Positions 18,971 to 28,326 of a stretch of DNA of 64,000 nucleotides are shown here, one piece after another (the stretch's first letter is position 1; every line of letters starts with the position of its first letter). Below the pieces are notes generated by a model that ran no database searches, was not told the DNA's origin, and saw only the letters and a list, made by a program, of their open reading frames with translations. The translations under genes and the position numbers were made by a program. The DNA comes from Pseudomonadota bacterium (GTDB taxonomy: Bacteria > Pseudomonadota > Alphaproteobacteria > Rhizobiales > Rhizobiaceae): NCBI GenBank assembly GCA_023444445.1, contig JAEXMK010000188.1, forward strand, positions 16,667 to 80,666. Reading direction: 5' to 3'.

Positions 18971-20014
18971 TTAAGCGGCGGCCGGCTGTTCGTCCGCAGC
19001 GGCTTCCTTCAGCTGGATCTGGCCGGAATTGGCGAGCCGGATAGCCTCCTGCGCCACCGCGCGGCGAGCGATCGCCACTTCGCGGGTGTTGATCGAGGCC
19101 TGCGGCACCGCAAGGTCCGATTCGATCATGCGGCGCTGGCGCGGGCTGATGCTGGAGAGCACACATTCCTTGATTTCCACCGTGGCGCCACGCAGCGCCA
19201 TGGTCAGAACATCCGCCGAGACGTCGTTGAGCAGCAGGACACGGCTGCGCTGCGGCATGAACATGAGATCGTCGAAGAGGAAGATCTTCGGCTTGACCTT
19301 GTTGGCGGCTTCCTTGCTGAGCGTTTCGAGCGAGCTGAGCAACGTGTCGACCTGCGGTTTGTCCAGTTCGTTCATCAGATCGGCAACCTTCGTGGAACCG
19401 CCGGCATTGCGCTCGGCCTCGATTTCGTTGATGAGGTTGACCACACGTTTCTCGATGATCTGGGCAGCCGTCGGGCTGACTTCCTTCATATTGACGGTGC
19501 GGTTCATGATATCGGCGCGCTGCTCTTCCGGAATGGTCAGGAGAACCTTAGCGCCGAAGGAAGAAGGCAGCATCGAGAGGATATAGGCGATGGTCTGCGG
19601 ATGTTCGCGCAGCAGGAACTTGCCGACGAATTCCGGCTCGGCTTCCTGCAGGCGGTCCCAGATCGACGCTTCATAGGCCTGGAAAGCCGCGCGACGGCCG
19701 AGAAGGCTGTCCACCTCTTCAGGGGTCAGGCCTTCTTCGAGAATGCTCTCTATTGCCTTGGCATTGTCCATCAGGCCCGTTCCCTCGGTGAACAGGTCTT
19801 CGAATTCGGCGACTATCTGGGCAAGTTCGTCAGGAGGAATGACACGCAGGGTCTGGGCCGAGGAAATGATCATCTGCAATTCGTGCTGCGTGAAAAATTT
19901 CAGCAGCTTGCCGGCGACGCCCTTGCCCATGGCAAGAAGCACCGCGGCCGCCTTGTCGGCCTGAGACAACGGTTTCCCTGCCAAGGGGTTACCGAAATCC
20001 TCGAAGTCCATCAT
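18971..20014 (-). CDS. fliG: Flagellar motor switch protein FliG
   Basis: FliG is the C-ring subunit that contacts FliF and the MotA stator. The 347 residues contain the N-terminal FliF-binding part (QADKAAAVLLAMGKGVAGKLLKFF), the middle FliM-binding domain (GLTPEEVDSLL, REHPQTIAYILSMLP) and the C-terminal torque domain (FLFDDLMFMPQRSRVLLLNDV, ALRGATVEIKECVLSSISPRQ). GAGGAAAG precedes the ATG. It lies between fliN and flhB. Confidence 0.95.
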   Translation of the reverse strand: MMDFEDFGNPLAGKPLSQADKAAAVLLAMGKGVAGKLLKFFTQHELQMIISSAQTLRVIPPDELAQIVAEFEDLFTEGTGLMDNAKAIESILEEGLTPEEVDSLLGRRAAFQAYEASIWDRLQEAEPEFVGKFLLREHPQTIAYILSMLPSSFGAKVLLTIPEEQRADIMNRTVNMKEVSPTAAQIIEKRVVNLINEIEAERNAGGSTKVADLMNELDKPQVDTLLSSLETLSKEAANKVKPKIFLFDDLMFMPQRSRVLLLNDVSADVLTMALRGATVEIKECVLSSISPRQRRMIESDLAVPQASINTREVAIARRAVAQEAIRLANSGQIQLKEAAADEQPAAA

Positions 20015-20041
20015 GGTCTTTCCTCTCCGTCCCCACAGGGA

Positions 20042-20581
20042 TCAGGCTTTCTTCGTACTCAGTACTTCAATCAATTTTACGCCGAAGCGCGTATCGTCGT
20101 CTTCCAGAACCGTTATTTCACCGCGCGCAATACGGCGGCCATTCACCATGATCTCGACCGGCTCGCCGATCTTGCGATCAAGCGCGATCGTTGCGCCCTC
20201 TTCGAGGCTCATCAGCCCCGAAACGAGCATTCTGCTGGTGCCGAGAACGATCTGGACATCGATCGGGATGTCCATGATCATTTCCATGTTTTCGGACAAT
20301 CCGCTGCCAAGCGGCGCCTTCACGCCCGTAACCTGGGGGGCAGCGGCAAAATCGTCCATCGCAAAATCGGCCGCTCCGCCACCAAAGGCGGAAAGGTCAG
20401 TGTCCGTCGAAGCCTCGTCCGTGCTGCCGAAATCGCCGAAGTCGCCAAAATCGGAGAGCGAGCCCGCCGCATCCGTCTTGAGGACGCCACGCAGATCGCC
20501 GATAGCCTGGTCGAGATCGCCGCCGTCTTCAAACGACGGCAACGCCGCATCATCGGTCACAGGTGTTTTCTTCGTAGCCAT
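20042..20581 (-). CDS. fliN: Flagellar motor switch protein FliN with acidic N-terminal extension
   Basis: FliN forms the lower C-ring and a docking site for export. The conserved SpoA domain fills the C-terminal 85 residues ([39 protein letters not shown]). Ahead of it is an acidic extension of about 85-90 residues with a DFGDFGDFG repeat and a MDDF motif, making this 179-residue FliN longer than the enteric one. AAAGGG precedes the ATG. The extension is unstructured-looking and could bind regulators. Confidence 0.93.
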   Translation of the reverse strand: MATKKTPVTDDAALPSFEDGGDLDQAIGDLRGVLKTDAAGSLSDFGDFGDFGSTDEASTDTDLSAFGGGAADFAMDDFAAAPQVTGVKAPLGSGLSENMEMIMDIPIDVQIVLGTSRMLVSGLMSLEEGATIALDRKIGEPVEIMVNGRRIARGEITVLEDDDTRFGVKLIEVLSTKKA

Positions 20582-20645
20582 GCGCTGATTATTCCCTTTG
20601 AAACTTGCGTCAGCCTGCCCAGAACCCGAAAAGGCCAGGCAGGAT

Positions 20646-21605
20646 TTAACCCATCAAATGTCGTAAGATCTCGTCGTCCGTGCTGACATTGTTCTTCACC
20701 CGAACCATGTAGCGGTCGCCGGACTTGCCGAATTCGCAATTATAGAGCTTGGAACCGTTGGCGCTGACCTCGACGCCGATATCGTCCTGCTTCAGAGCCT
20801 GGAACGGGATGACATCACCGGCCACCAGCTTGGAAATCGTCCTGAGCGTCAGTGTTTCAAGCTTGATGCGCGCCTCGAGCGTGACCTGCGACCGCTTCAC
20901 CTGCTCCGAGATCATCTCCATCCACTCTTCCTGCTTCTTCAGCGCCTGGGCTGAAGCCTTGGGGGCGACGATGGAGGTCTTGAGCAGCGGCCGCTGCGGC
21001 ACGATCAGAGAAAACTCCGAAGATACCTTGCCGATATCGATCTTCATGCGGATGGTCACGCCGTAGAGGCCGGCAATCATCTCGTCGAAGGCGCTCTTTC
21101 CATTGGAATTGAAGGGCGGCTCAATGGTCGCTTCAAAACCGCCCGGCGCGTTGACGCCGGAGCGCAGCACGCCGGCGATGCGCCCGAGAACCATGGCCGC
21201 CAGATCGAGCTCGATATGAGAGAGGCTGCGCTCATCGGGATCGCCGATCGCATCCGGTGCCGCACCAAGCATGCGCTCCATGAGCGCGATGACGAAGCCG
21301 TTGCCGACCGTCATCATGAAGTTGGGGCACCAGTTGCGCAGCGAACAATCGGCTACCGAAACATTCTGTCCGGCATTGGCGATGAGGTCGGTCATCAGCC
21401 CCGATTCGGAGCCGATATATTCAACGTCGATCGCGATTCCGGTCTCGCTGTGAAAGATATCGGGCAGGAATTCGCTGTAGAGATGGCCGATATCGGAGCC
21501 GATCTTGGCGATCGTCTTGCGATCGGAAAGGCCGCCTGTGAGTTTTGCCAGCAGTGCCGTGTCGATGGCAGGGGCTCTTTGCGCTGCAGCTTTTGCCATG
21601 GTCAT
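20646..21605 (-). CDS. fliM: Flagellar motor switch protein FliM
   Basis: FliM is the middle C-ring subunit. The 319-residue protein has the FliM middle domain (about 50-215; [25 protein letters not shown]) and a C-terminal SpoA-like domain with [12 protein letters not shown]. The N-terminal CheY-binding consensus (LSQ-EIDALL) is not present in recognisable form; only [14 protein letters not shown] is seen. The ATG at 21605 overlaps the motA stop (ATGA) with AAGG upstream; an ATG two codons later is possible. Confidence 0.93.
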   Translation of the reverse strand: MTMAKAAAQRAPAIDTALLAKLTGGLSDRKTIAKIGSDIGHLYSEFLPDIFHSETGIAIDVEYIGSESGLMTDLIANAGQNVSVADCSLRNWCPNFMMTVGNGFVIALMERMLGAAPDAIGDPDERSLSHIELDLAAMVLGRIAGVLRSGVNAPGGFEATIEPPFNSNGKSAFDEMIAGLYGVTIRMKIDIGKVSSEFSLIVPQRPLLKTSIVAPKASAQALKKQEEWMEMISEQVKRSQVTLEARIKLETLTLRTISKLVAGDVIPFQALKQDDIGVEVSANGSKLYNCEFGKSGDRYMVRVKNNVSTDDEILRHLMG

Positions 21606-22474
21606 GCCGCCTTGTTTTCGCCGCCGGGATTCATCATCTCCTGTTCGACGGCGTCAATCGACGGCCGCTCGTAGTTGGAGATGGTCTTGCGGCCGTATTC
21701 CAGCGCGACCTGCGGCACCGAACCGTTCATGTAGGCGATCAGCGTCTGCTTGACGATAATGTAGAGGCGATGCTGCTTGGTGCGGACGATCTTGACCTGC
21801 GATGCGAGTGGGTTGCAGATCGAATAGGACAGGATGATGCCGAGCATGGTGCCGACAAGTGCGGCGCCGATCAGGCCGCCCAGCACCTCAGGCGATTCGT
21901 TGATCTTGCCCATGGCCTTGATGACGCCGAGAACCGCCGCGACGATACCGATGGCGGGGAAGGAATCGCCCATGGTGGTGATCGCATGGTAAGGCTTCAG
22001 CTTGTCATGGAGGATCGTCTCGATTTCCTCATCCATCAGCGCCTCGATTTCGTGGCTGCGGGCATTGCCGATGATGATCAGGCGGACATAATCACAGATG
22101 AACGAGGTCAGTTCCTTGTTCTTCAGGACAGAGGGTGCGCTCTGGAAGATCGAGGATTCCTCGGGATTGTCGATATGGGCTTCGATCTCGTTGCGCGATT
22201 TCGTGCGCAGATCACGCATCAGCGAATAAAGCACGCCGAGCACGTCGAGATAGTTGCGCTCCTTCGGAACCGAATGCTTGAAGGCCTCGCCCAGCGCCTT
22301 GCCCGAGTCCTTCACGACCTTCATCGGGTTCGCCATGATGAAGCCGCCGAGACCGGCGCCACCGATGATCATCAGTTCGAACGGCTGAACCAGCACGTTG
22401 AGATGACCGCCCATCGCCATGTAGCCGCCGATGATGCAGCCGAAGGTGATTATAAGTCCAATTACAATATTCAT
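21602..22474 (-). CDS. motA: Flagellar stator protein MotA
   Basis: MotA pairs with MotB to form the proton-driven stator. The 290 residues have four membrane segments: two near the N-terminus ([20 protein letters not shown] and about 33-50) and two after the large cytoplasmic loop (about 170-190 and 203-222; [15 protein letters not shown]). The loop carries the charged residues that contact FliG. It is the first gene of the switch operon. A 21-bp element shared with flgE lies 50 bp upstream. Confidence 0.95.
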   Translation of the reverse strand: MNIVIGLIITFGCIIGGYMAMGGHLNVLVQPFELMIIGGAGLGGFIMANPMKVVKDSGKALGEAFKHSVPKERNYLDVLGVLYSLMRDLRTKSRNEIEAHIDNPEESSIFQSAPSVLKNKELTSFICDYVRLIIIGNARSHEIEALMDEEIETILHDKLKPYHAITTMGDSFPAIGIVAAVLGVIKAMGKINESPEVLGGLIGAALVGTMLGIILSYSICNPLASQVKIVRTKQHRLYIIVKQTLIAYMNGSVPQVALEYGRKTISNYERPSIDAVEQEMMNPGGENKAA

Positions 22475-22523
22475 TGATCGACCACGCCCGAACAGTGTTC
22501 CATGACGCCATCTCTAGAAAATG

Positions 22524-22544
22524 TGGCTTGCGTGAACCTGTCCG
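22524..22544 (-). promoter_or_regulatory. Shared promoter element upstream of motA
   Basis: TGGCTTGCGTGAA followed by CCTGTCCG matches the element upstream of flgE at 19 of 21 positions. It sits in the divergent region between motA and the DUF1217 gene. Because it is oriented like the flgE copy relative to its gene, it most likely serves motA, but it could serve both directions. Confidence 0.5.
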
Positions 22545-22660
22545 CAATGCCTCCTGCGCCACCCTCGCCTCAGCCAGTTTCGCACAAGCAAGCCGCGACA
22601 TTATGCCGACAAGGGCGGACGTGCGCCCTGAAATCGGGATCAAACGAGAGCGGCGGTTCA

Positions 22661-23440
22661 GTGACTTCCACCTACACCAGCTACAGACTGATCAGTCAGG
22701 ATATCGGCAAGTCGCTCGAGCGGGTGTCGAAGCAGCCTGACGTGACGCGCGAGACCGAATATTACCGCGAAAAGATCGGAAGCGTGAAATCCATCGACGA
22801 TTTCATGGCCGATACACGCCTTTACAATTACGCGCTGAAAGCCCACGGCCTGGAAGACATGGCCTATGCAAAAGCCTTCATACGCAAGGTGCTGACGGAA
22901 GGGGCGAGCGACAAGAACGCCTTCGCCAACAAGCTCTCCGACAGCCGTTATGCCGATCTTGCAAAGTCGCTGGATTTCGCGACCCTTGGAGCTGTGGCAA
23001 CCGCGACCGAGGCGGCCAAGACCGGCGTCATCAGCAAATATGCACGCCAGACGCTGGAGCAGGAGGCGGGCGACGACAATAATGGCGTGCGGCTTGCCCT
23101 TTATTTCGAGCGCAAAGCGCCGACAATCAAATCCGGCCTCGATTTTCTGGCCGACGACGCGCTTGCGCAGGTGTTCCGCACAACGTTCAATCTGCCCGAC
23201 TCATTTTCCGCGGCCGATGTCGAAAAACAGGCCGCACTTATCGAAAAGAGCATCAATATCAAGGATCTGCAGGATCCTGAAAAGGTTGGTAAGCTGCTCG
23301 AGCGTTTCACCATCATGTGGGAAATGCAAAACCCTTCCACGACCTACGATCCTCTTGCCGTTTTCGGCTCCTCCAGCGGCTACGGCATTTCCCCCGACCT
23401 GCTGATTTCCATCAACTCCCTGAAACTCGGAGGCAAATGA
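22661..23440 (+). CDS. DUF1217 family flagellar protein
   Basis: This 259-residue alphaproteobacterial protein is regularly found just upstream of flgF and is assigned to DUF1217; I know of no firm function. It is predicted helical and soluble, with repeated segments of the form DTRLYNYALKAHGLEDMAYA. I start at the GTG at 22661 (VTSTYTSYRLISQD); the longer frame from 22502 begins with a Pro/Ala-rich stretch unlike coding sequence. It leads the operon with flgF, fliI and orf187, divergent from motA, and ends 1 bp before flgF. A rod or export role is inferred from position. Confidence 0.8.
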   Translation: MTSTYTSYRLISQDIGKSLERVSKQPDVTRETEYYREKIGSVKSIDDFMADTRLYNYALKAHGLEDMAYAKAFIRKVLTEGASDKNAFANKLSDSRYADLAKSLDFATLGAVATATEAAKTGVISKYARQTLEQEAGDDNNGVRLALYFERKAPTIKSGLDFLADDALAQVFRTTFNLPDSFSAADVEKQAALIEKSINIKDLQDPEKVGKLLERFTIMWEMQNPSTTYDPLAVFGSSSGYGISPDLLISINSLKLGGK

Positions 23441-23441
23441 T

Positions 23442-24176
23442 ATGCAATCCGGACTATACGTCGCCCTGTCATCGCAGATCGCGCTGGAGCGCCGTCTCAC
23501 CACCATTTCCGACAATATGGCGAATGTGAACACGGTCGGTTTCCGCGGTTCCGAGGTGAAATTCGACGCGATGGTTGCCAAGAACCACAATGACATGAAC
23601 GCCAAGGTCGCTTTCGTATCACAGGGCAACGACTATCTCTCCACCCGCCAGGGCGCCTTCGAGCAGACTGGCAACTCCTTCGATTTCGCGATCAAGGGCG
23701 ATGCCTGGTTCTCGCTGGATACACCTGATGGTCAGATTTTGACGCGCGACGGCCGTTTCACCATGCGCCCGGACGGCGCGCTGATATCGTCGGGCGGCTA
23801 TCCTGTTCTCGATGCCGGCGGCGGACCCATCCGGCTCAATCCGAATGGCGGCCCGATCACCGTCGGTCTTGATGGAGCGATCCGACAGAACGAAAACATC
23901 GTCGCCTCGCTAGGCATCTTTCAGGCCGATTTTTCGCAAGGGTTCCTGCGCCACCCCAATAGCGGTGTGAAGCCGGTGGCCCAGCCGGTTCCAGTCGTCA
24001 ACAATCACGAGGTCGGCGTCGTTCAGGGCTATCTCGAACAGTCCAACGTCAACGGCATTTCCCAGATGACGCAGCTCATCCAGGTCAACCGCGCCTTTGA
24101 GAGCATTTCCTCGCTGATGCGCGACACCGAATCGACCTTCGGCGAGGGCATCAAGACGCTTGGCGGCGCGCGTTAA
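23442..24176 (+). CDS. flgF: Proximal rod protein FlgF
   Basis: FlgF is an axial rod subunit. The 244-residue protein has the N-terminal rod/hook motif (ALERRLTTISDNMANVNTVGFRG, split around residues 10-32), a central FlgF/G beta domain (DFAIKGDAWFSLDTPDGQ) and the C-terminal helix (NGISQMTQLIQVNRAFESIS). A GGAGG site precedes the ATG, inside the end of the DUF1217 gene. FliI follows 11 bp downstream. Confidence 0.93.
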   Translation: MQSGLYVALSSQIALERRLTTISDNMANVNTVGFRGSEVKFDAMVAKNHNDMNAKVAFVSQGNDYLSTRQGAFEQTGNSFDFAIKGDAWFSLDTPDGQILTRDGRFTMRPDGALISSGGYPVLDAGGGPIRLNPNGGPITVGLDGAIRQNENIVASLGIFQADFSQGFLRHPNSGVKPVAQPVPVVNNHEVGVVQGYLEQSNVNGISQMTQLIQVNRAFESISSLMRDTESTFGEGIKTLGGAR

Positions 24177-24187
24177 GGAACTGACGG

Positions 24188-25609
24188 ATGACAATGCCGG
24201 AATCCATGCTTTCGGAAGCCAAGCCCTCGGGCTGGGCTATTTCGCCGAAGCTCGCCCAGCTCGCCAGCCTTGCCGGGCACTATGCCGATCCGGAGTTTTC
24301 GGTGGCTCATGGCGGCCATGTCCGCACCATCGCCGCCGGGCACTACACAGTATCAGGCCTGTCGCGCCACGTCAGGCTCGGCGAATTCGTTGCCCATCGC
24401 AGCGCCACCGGCATTCATCTCGGCGAAGTCGTGCGCGTGGAGCCGGACATCTGCTATGTCTGCCCCATCGAGCCCGGCGAGCCGATCGGCATTCATGACG
24501 TCGTGATCCGCAAGGGTGCCTTCCGCGTCTCGCCCGACGATAGCTGGTGCGGGCGCACCATCAATGCGCTTGGAGAACCGATCGACGGCCAGGGACCGCT
24601 GGCTCCCGGCCTTGAACGCCGTTCGATTTCCAACAATGCGCCACCCTCAATGACCCGTAAAAGGGTGGAGACACCCTTCAAGACGGGTGTCCGGGCCATC
24701 GATATCTTCTCCCCGCTTTGTCTCGGGCAGCGTCTCGGTATTTTCGCCGGTTCAGGCGTTGGCAAATCCACGCTGCTATCGATGCTCGCCAAGGCCGACG
24801 CCTTCGACAAGGTGGTGATCGCACTTGTCGGCGAACGCGGACGCGAAGTGCGCGAGTTCATCGAAGACACGATGGGCGAGAATATGAGCAAGTCCATTGC
24901 GGTTGTCGCGACGAGCGATGAAAGCCCGATGCTGCGCAAGATGGCACCGCTTTCCGCCGTTACCATCGCTGAGCATTTTCGCGATCAGGGCGATAACGTC
25001 CTTCTCATCATCGACAGCGTGACGCGATTTGCCCATGCGATCCGCGAGGTGGCGGTGGCTTCCGGCGAACCGCCGGTCGCGCGCGGCTACCCCGCCTCGG
25101 TCTTTACCGAACTGCCGCGACTGCTGGAACGGGCGGGCCCGGGCGCCGAGGGAACCGGCACCATCACGGCCATCGTCTCCATCCTCGTGGATGGCGACAA
25201 TCACAACGATCCGATTGCCGATTCGACCCGCGGTATCCTCGACGGCCATATCGTGCTGGACCGCAGTCTCGCCGAAGAGGGGCGTTATCCGCCGATCAAT
25301 CCGCTCGCCTCGATCTCGCGTCTTGCCAAGAAGGCCTGGACACCGGATCAGGAGAAGCTGGTGTCGCGCCTCAAGGCGCTGGTGCATCGCTTCGAGGAAA
25401 CGCGCGATCTTCGCCTCATCGGCGGTTATCGACCCGGCACCGATCCCGATCTGGACATGGCAGTGAAACAGGTTCCGATCATCTATGAAACACTAAAACA
25501 GCTGCCGGACGAACCGGCGGCACAGGATGCCTATGCTGACCTCGCCACCGCCTTGCGTGGCGGCGCGCAGAACGGTCAGCCGCAGGTAACCCCGAGAATG
25601 AGAGGCTGA
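24188..25609 (+). CDS. fliI: Flagellar export ATPase FliI
   Basis: FliI is the F1-like ATPase that unfolds and delivers flagellar export substrates on the cytosolic face. The 473 residues contain Walker A GSGVGKST (188-195), Walker B near VLLIIDSVTRFAHA, and the ADSTRGILDGHIVLDR segment typical of type III export ATPases. AAGGAA precedes the ATG. Its expected partners are the FliH-like protein (14725-15381) and the FliJ-like protein (264-683), both encoded elsewhere in the window. Confidence 0.95.
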   Translation: MTMPESMLSEAKPSGWAISPKLAQLASLAGHYADPEFSVAHGGHVRTIAAGHYTVSGLSRHVRLGEFVAHRSATGIHLGEVVRVEPDICYVCPIEPGEPIGIHDVVIRKGAFRVSPDDSWCGRTINALGEPIDGQGPLAPGLERRSISNNAPPSMTRKRVETPFKTGVRAIDIFSPLCLGQRLGIFAGSGVGKSTLLSMLAKADAFDKVVIALVGERGREVREFIEDTMGENMSKSIAVVATSDESPMLRKMAPLSAVTIAEHFRDQGDNVLLIIDSVTRFAHAIREVAVASGEPPVARGYPASVFTELPRLLERAGPGAEGTGTITAIVSILVDGDNHNDPIADSTRGILDGHIVLDRSLAEEGRYPPINPLASISRLAKKAWTPDQEKLVSRLKALVHRFEETRDLRLIGGYRPGTDPDLDMAVKQVPIIYETLKQLPDEPAAQDAYADLATALRGGAQNGQPQVTPRMRG

Positions 25610-25613
25610 CCCC

Positions 25614-26177
25614 GTGAGGAAAAAGCGGAACAACGATAGCCACGGTGAAGACGTGATGCCCAGGCGCGTATTCTTTACACCCGACCGTATTCTCGCATGG
25701 ACGGGCATCGGGCTTGCTGCTGCGGCAGCCTTCTTTCCCTGGTATGTCTTCTTCAACGAGGAAAAATTCGGCATGAAGGTGGCGGGCGGCGATCGCACCC
25801 GTGATCTGCCCCATACCGGCCCGCGGGAAGTCTTCAGTGTTTCGCCCATGGCCATGACCAACCGCAACAAGGAAGACACCCCGCCGCCGGCCGAGCTGCC
25901 GGACATGCTGACGACGGCGACCGTCAATGCCGGCGGCAAGGAAAAACAGAACAATCTGGCAGCCGGGGTCGAGGACCAGCCTTTCCCCGGCCAGACATCC
26001 TTCCGTCTGCTGCACGTCTCCAACGGCCGCGCCCTGATCGAAGACAGTTCGGGCATGTATATGGTGAGGGTCGGCTCGACCCTGCCTGATAATGCGATGC
26101 TGACGAAGATCGAGCAACGCAACGGCGAGTGGCTGATAGAAACATCCTCTGGAAAAACCTATCACCCCGAAAAATAA
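25614..26177 (+). CDS. Unknown bitopic membrane protein after fliI (orf187)
   Basis: The GTG start lies 4 bp after the fliI stop. The 187-residue product has a basic N-terminus, one membrane segment (about 26-46, WTGIGLAAAAAFFPWYVFF), a Pro/Asn/Thr-rich linker to about 125 and a small beta domain (QTSFRLLHVSNGRALIEDSS, MYMVRVGSTLP, TKIEQRNGEWLIET). The beta part resembles the short periplasmic domains of GspC/PilP-type secretion proteins, which is an impression only. Position before a strong terminator shows it belongs to the fliI operon; a basal-body or export function is likely. Confidence 0.75.
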   Translation: MRKKRNNDSHGEDVMPRRVFFTPDRILAWTGIGLAAAAAFFPWYVFFNEEKFGMKVAGGDRTRDLPHTGPREVFSVSPMAMTNRNKEDTPPPAELPDMLTTATVNAGGKEKQNNLAAGVEDQPFPGQTSFRLLHVSNGRALIEDSSGMYMVRVGSTLPDNAMLTKIEQRNGEWLIETSSGKTYHPEK

Positions 26178-26195
26178 AAGAAATTTCCCCCGATC

Positions 26196-26230
26196 AAAAG
26201 GCGCGCCGCATCTGCTGGCGCGCCTTTTTT
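26196..26230 (+). terminator. Rho-independent terminator of the flgF-fliI operon
   Basis: GGCGCGCC (26200-26207) repeats as GGCGCGCC, its own reverse complement, at 26217-26224, giving an 8-bp stem with a 9-base loop. It is preceded by AAAA and followed by TTTTTT, about 20 bp after the orf187 stop. Confidence 0.92.
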
Positions 26231-26290
26231 CTTTGTGCGGGCAGCGCATCCATACGCCTTTTTCTGTCGCGGTACCCCGTCATCCCTCCC

Positions 26291-26310
26291 CGCAAGTCTG
26301 ACGCAAGATT
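26291..26310 (+). promoter_or_regulatory. Partial match of the flgE/motA element upstream of flgB
   Basis: CGCAAGTCTGACGCAAGATT contains the ACGCAAG core (26301-26307), 48 bp upstream of the flgB start. In the flgE and motA copies the core lies 54 and 59 bp upstream. CGCAAG also occurs a second time here, 10 bp before the core copy. Outside the core the match is weak, so this is only a candidate site. Confidence 0.3.
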
Positions 26311-26348
26311 AGCCCCGTAGGTTCGGGCCATACGAGATGGAGAAGTCT

Positions 26349-26741
26349 ATGCAACCGATTCAACTGTTCGATCTGGCATCCCGCCAAGCGGAATGGCTGA
26401 GCGTGCGCCAGGAAGTCGTGGCGACCAACATCGCCAACGCCAATACACCCAAGTTCCGCGCAAAGGATGTAAGCCCCTTTGAATCGGTGATGCAGGCCAC
26501 CAGCCAGCAGGTCGGTATGGCGAGGACCAATCCTGCCCACTTCGGCGAAAGCACGCTCAGCGACAATATCGCGGTGCGCGATAACCCGGTCAATAACGAG
26601 ATCGGCATGCAGGAGTCGGGCAATTCGGTCGCGCTTGCGGAAGAAATGACCAAGACCGGCGAGATCAAGCGGCAGTACGACCTAAACGCCAGTCTCGTCA
26701 AATCCTTCCATCGCATGATGCTGATGACGGTTAAGAGGTAA
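26349..26741 (+). CDS. flgB: Proximal rod protein FlgB
   Basis: FlgB is the first rod subunit above the MS ring. The 130-residue protein carries the axial signature (VRQEVVATNIANANTPKFRA) and the C-terminal helix (LVKSFHRMMLMTVKR). I start at 26349 because GGAG lies 7 bp upstream; the ATG at 26337 has no such site. It begins the long rightward rod/ring operon ending at fliP. FlgC follows 3 bp downstream. Confidence 0.92.
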   Translation: MQPIQLFDLASRQAEWLSVRQEVVATNIANANTPKFRAKDVSPFESVMQATSQQVGMARTNPAHFGESTLSDNIAVRDNPVNNEIGMQESGNSVALAEEMTKTGEIKRQYDLNASLVKSFHRMMLMTVKR

Positions 26742-26744
26742 ACC

Positions 26745-27164
26745 ATGGATCCCTTGAGTGCGGCGAGCAAGATCGCGGGCAGCGGTTTGGAAGTGCAGTC
26801 CACGCGACTGCGCATTGTGTCCGAAAACATCGCCAACGCCCGATCGACCGGCGATACGCCCGGCGCCGATCCCTATCGTCGCAAGACCGTCACCTTCGGT
26901 TCCGAGCTCGACCGCGTCAGCGGCGTCGAGCGCGTGAAGGTCAAGAAGCTCGGTGTCGACCGTGGCGATTTCGTCAACGAATACGATCCCGGCAATCCGG
27001 CCGCCGATAGCAACGGCATGGTGAAAATGCCGAACGTCAACGTCCTGATCGAAATGGCCGATATGCGCGAAGCAAACCGCAGCTACGACGCCAATCTTCA
27101 GGTCATCCGCCAGACACGCGACCTCGTCGCCTCCACAATCGACCTTCTGAAGGCATCGCAATGA
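26745..27164 (+). CDS. flgC: Proximal rod protein FlgC
   Basis: FlgC is a rod subunit co-assembling with FlgB and FlgF. The 139 residues have the axial N-terminal motif ([20 protein letters not shown]), a short middle part ([20 protein letters not shown]) and the C-terminal helix ([13 protein letters not shown]). Its stop overlaps the fliE start by ATGA. Confidence 0.94.
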   Translation: MDPLSAASKIAGSGLEVQSTRLRIVSENIANARSTGDTPGADPYRRKTVTFGSELDRVSGVERVKVKKLGVDRGDFVNEYDPGNPAADSNGMVKMPNVNVLIEMADMREANRSYDANLQVIRQTRDLVASTIDLLKASQ

Positions 27165-27499
27165 TCGACGGTATCAAGCAAGTCAGTTCCCTCTCGCTCA
27201 CGCGCGGCGCAAGCGGCGTCTCATCGCTGACGGAAGGCCTTTTCGGCAACTCGCAGCAGACGACGCCCGCGCAGCAGACGGGTCAAAGCTTCGCCAGCGT
27301 TCTCGGCAACGTATCGATGGACGCGATGAACAATTTGAAGAAGGCCGAAGTTGCCTCCTTCGAAGGCATTCAGGGCAAGGCGAATACGCGTGAAGTGGTC
27401 GACGCCGTGCTTTCGGCCGAACAGTCACTGCAAACCGCCATCGCGCTCCGTGACAAGATCGTGTCGGCCTATCTCGACATTACCAAGATGCAGATCTAG
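27161..27499 (+). CDS. fliE: MS ring-rod junction protein FliE
   Basis: FliE joins the MS ring to the rod and is among the first exported proteins. The 112-residue product has a loose Ser/Gln-rich N-terminus and the conserved C-terminal helices ([20 protein letters not shown] and [20 protein letters not shown]). It overlaps flgC and is 18 bp before flgG. Confidence 0.92.
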   Translation: MIDGIKQVSSLSLTRGASGVSSLTEGLFGNSQQTTPAQQTGQSFASVLGNVSMDAMNNLKKAEVASFEGIQGKANTREVVDAVLSAEQSLQTAIALRDKIVSAYLDITKMQI

Positions 27500-27517
27500 C
27501 CCAGCAGGAATATTGAC

Positions 27518-28306
27518 ATGAGAGCTCTTGCCATCGCTGCCACCGGTATGGACGCCCAGCAGACCAATCTGGAAGTCATCGCCAACAACATCGCCAACAT
27601 CAACACCACCGGTTACAAGCGGGCGCGTGCGGAGTTCACGGATCTTCTCTACCAGACCGAGCGCATGCAGGGCGTGCCGAACCGCGCCAACCAGGCCATC
27701 GTGCCTGAGGGCGCCAATATCGGTCTCGGCGTGCAGACCTCTGCCGTGCGCAACATCCACACCCAGGGCAACTTGATCGAAACCGGCAACAAGCTCGATG
27801 TCGCGATCATCGGCCAGGGCTGGTTCCAGATCGAGGCGGCCGACGGTTCGACGCTCTACAGCCGCGCCGGCTCTTTCAACAAGAATGCCGACGGCAATCT
27901 GGTGACGGTCGATGGCTATAACGTCATTCCGAACATCAATATCCCGACGGATGCTCAGGACATCACCATCACCCGCACGGGTCAGGTGACGGCGCGCATC
28001 GGCAATGCTGCTGACTTCACGCAGCTCGGCCAGCTGACCATCGCCAATTTTGCCAACGAAGCCGGCCTCAAGCCGCTCGGCGACAACCTCTTTGCCCAGA
28101 CGCCGGCGTCCGGCGCTGCGGTCGTCGGCGTGCCTGACGATCCGAGCTACGGCTACGTCAAGCAGTCATACCTCGAAGGCTCGAACGTCGATGCCGTCAA
28201 GGAAATCACCGACCTCATCACGGCGCAGCGCGCCTATGAGATGAATTCCAAGGTCATCACGACAGCTGACGAAATGGCTACGATTGTCAGCAAGAACCTG
28301 AAGTAA
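27518..28306 (+). CDS. flgG: Distal rod protein FlgG
   Basis: FlgG builds the distal rod inside the L and P rings. The 262-residue protein has the N-terminal motif ([21 protein letters not shown] within residues 11-31), the FlgF/G core ([20 protein letters not shown]) and the C-terminal helix ([20 protein letters not shown]). Length and motifs are canonical. FlgA and flgI follow. Confidence 0.96.
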   Translation: MRALAIAATGMDAQQTNLEVIANNIANINTTGYKRARAEFTDLLYQTERMQGVPNRANQAIVPEGANIGLGVQTSAVRNIHTQGNLIETGNKLDVAIIGQGWFQIEAADGSTLYSRAGSFNKNADGNLVTVDGYNVIPNINIPTDAQDITITRTGQVTARIGNAADFTQLGQLTIANFANEAGLKPLGDNLFAQTPASGAAVVGVPDDPSYGYVKQSYLEGSNVDAVKEITDLITAQRAYEMNSKVITTADEMATIVSKNLK

Positions 28307-28326
28307 GAACGGAAAGGCAGGCGAAC

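Noticed and set aside
18632-20686. Plus-strand open frame of 684 codons opposite flhB, fliG and fliN
   Set aside because: Antisense to three recognised flagellar genes, with Arg/Gln/His-rich composition and no motif.
22502-22660. N-terminal extension of the DUF1217 protein
   Set aside because: The added residues are Pro/Cys/Ser-rich and read through the divergent promoter region shared with motA.
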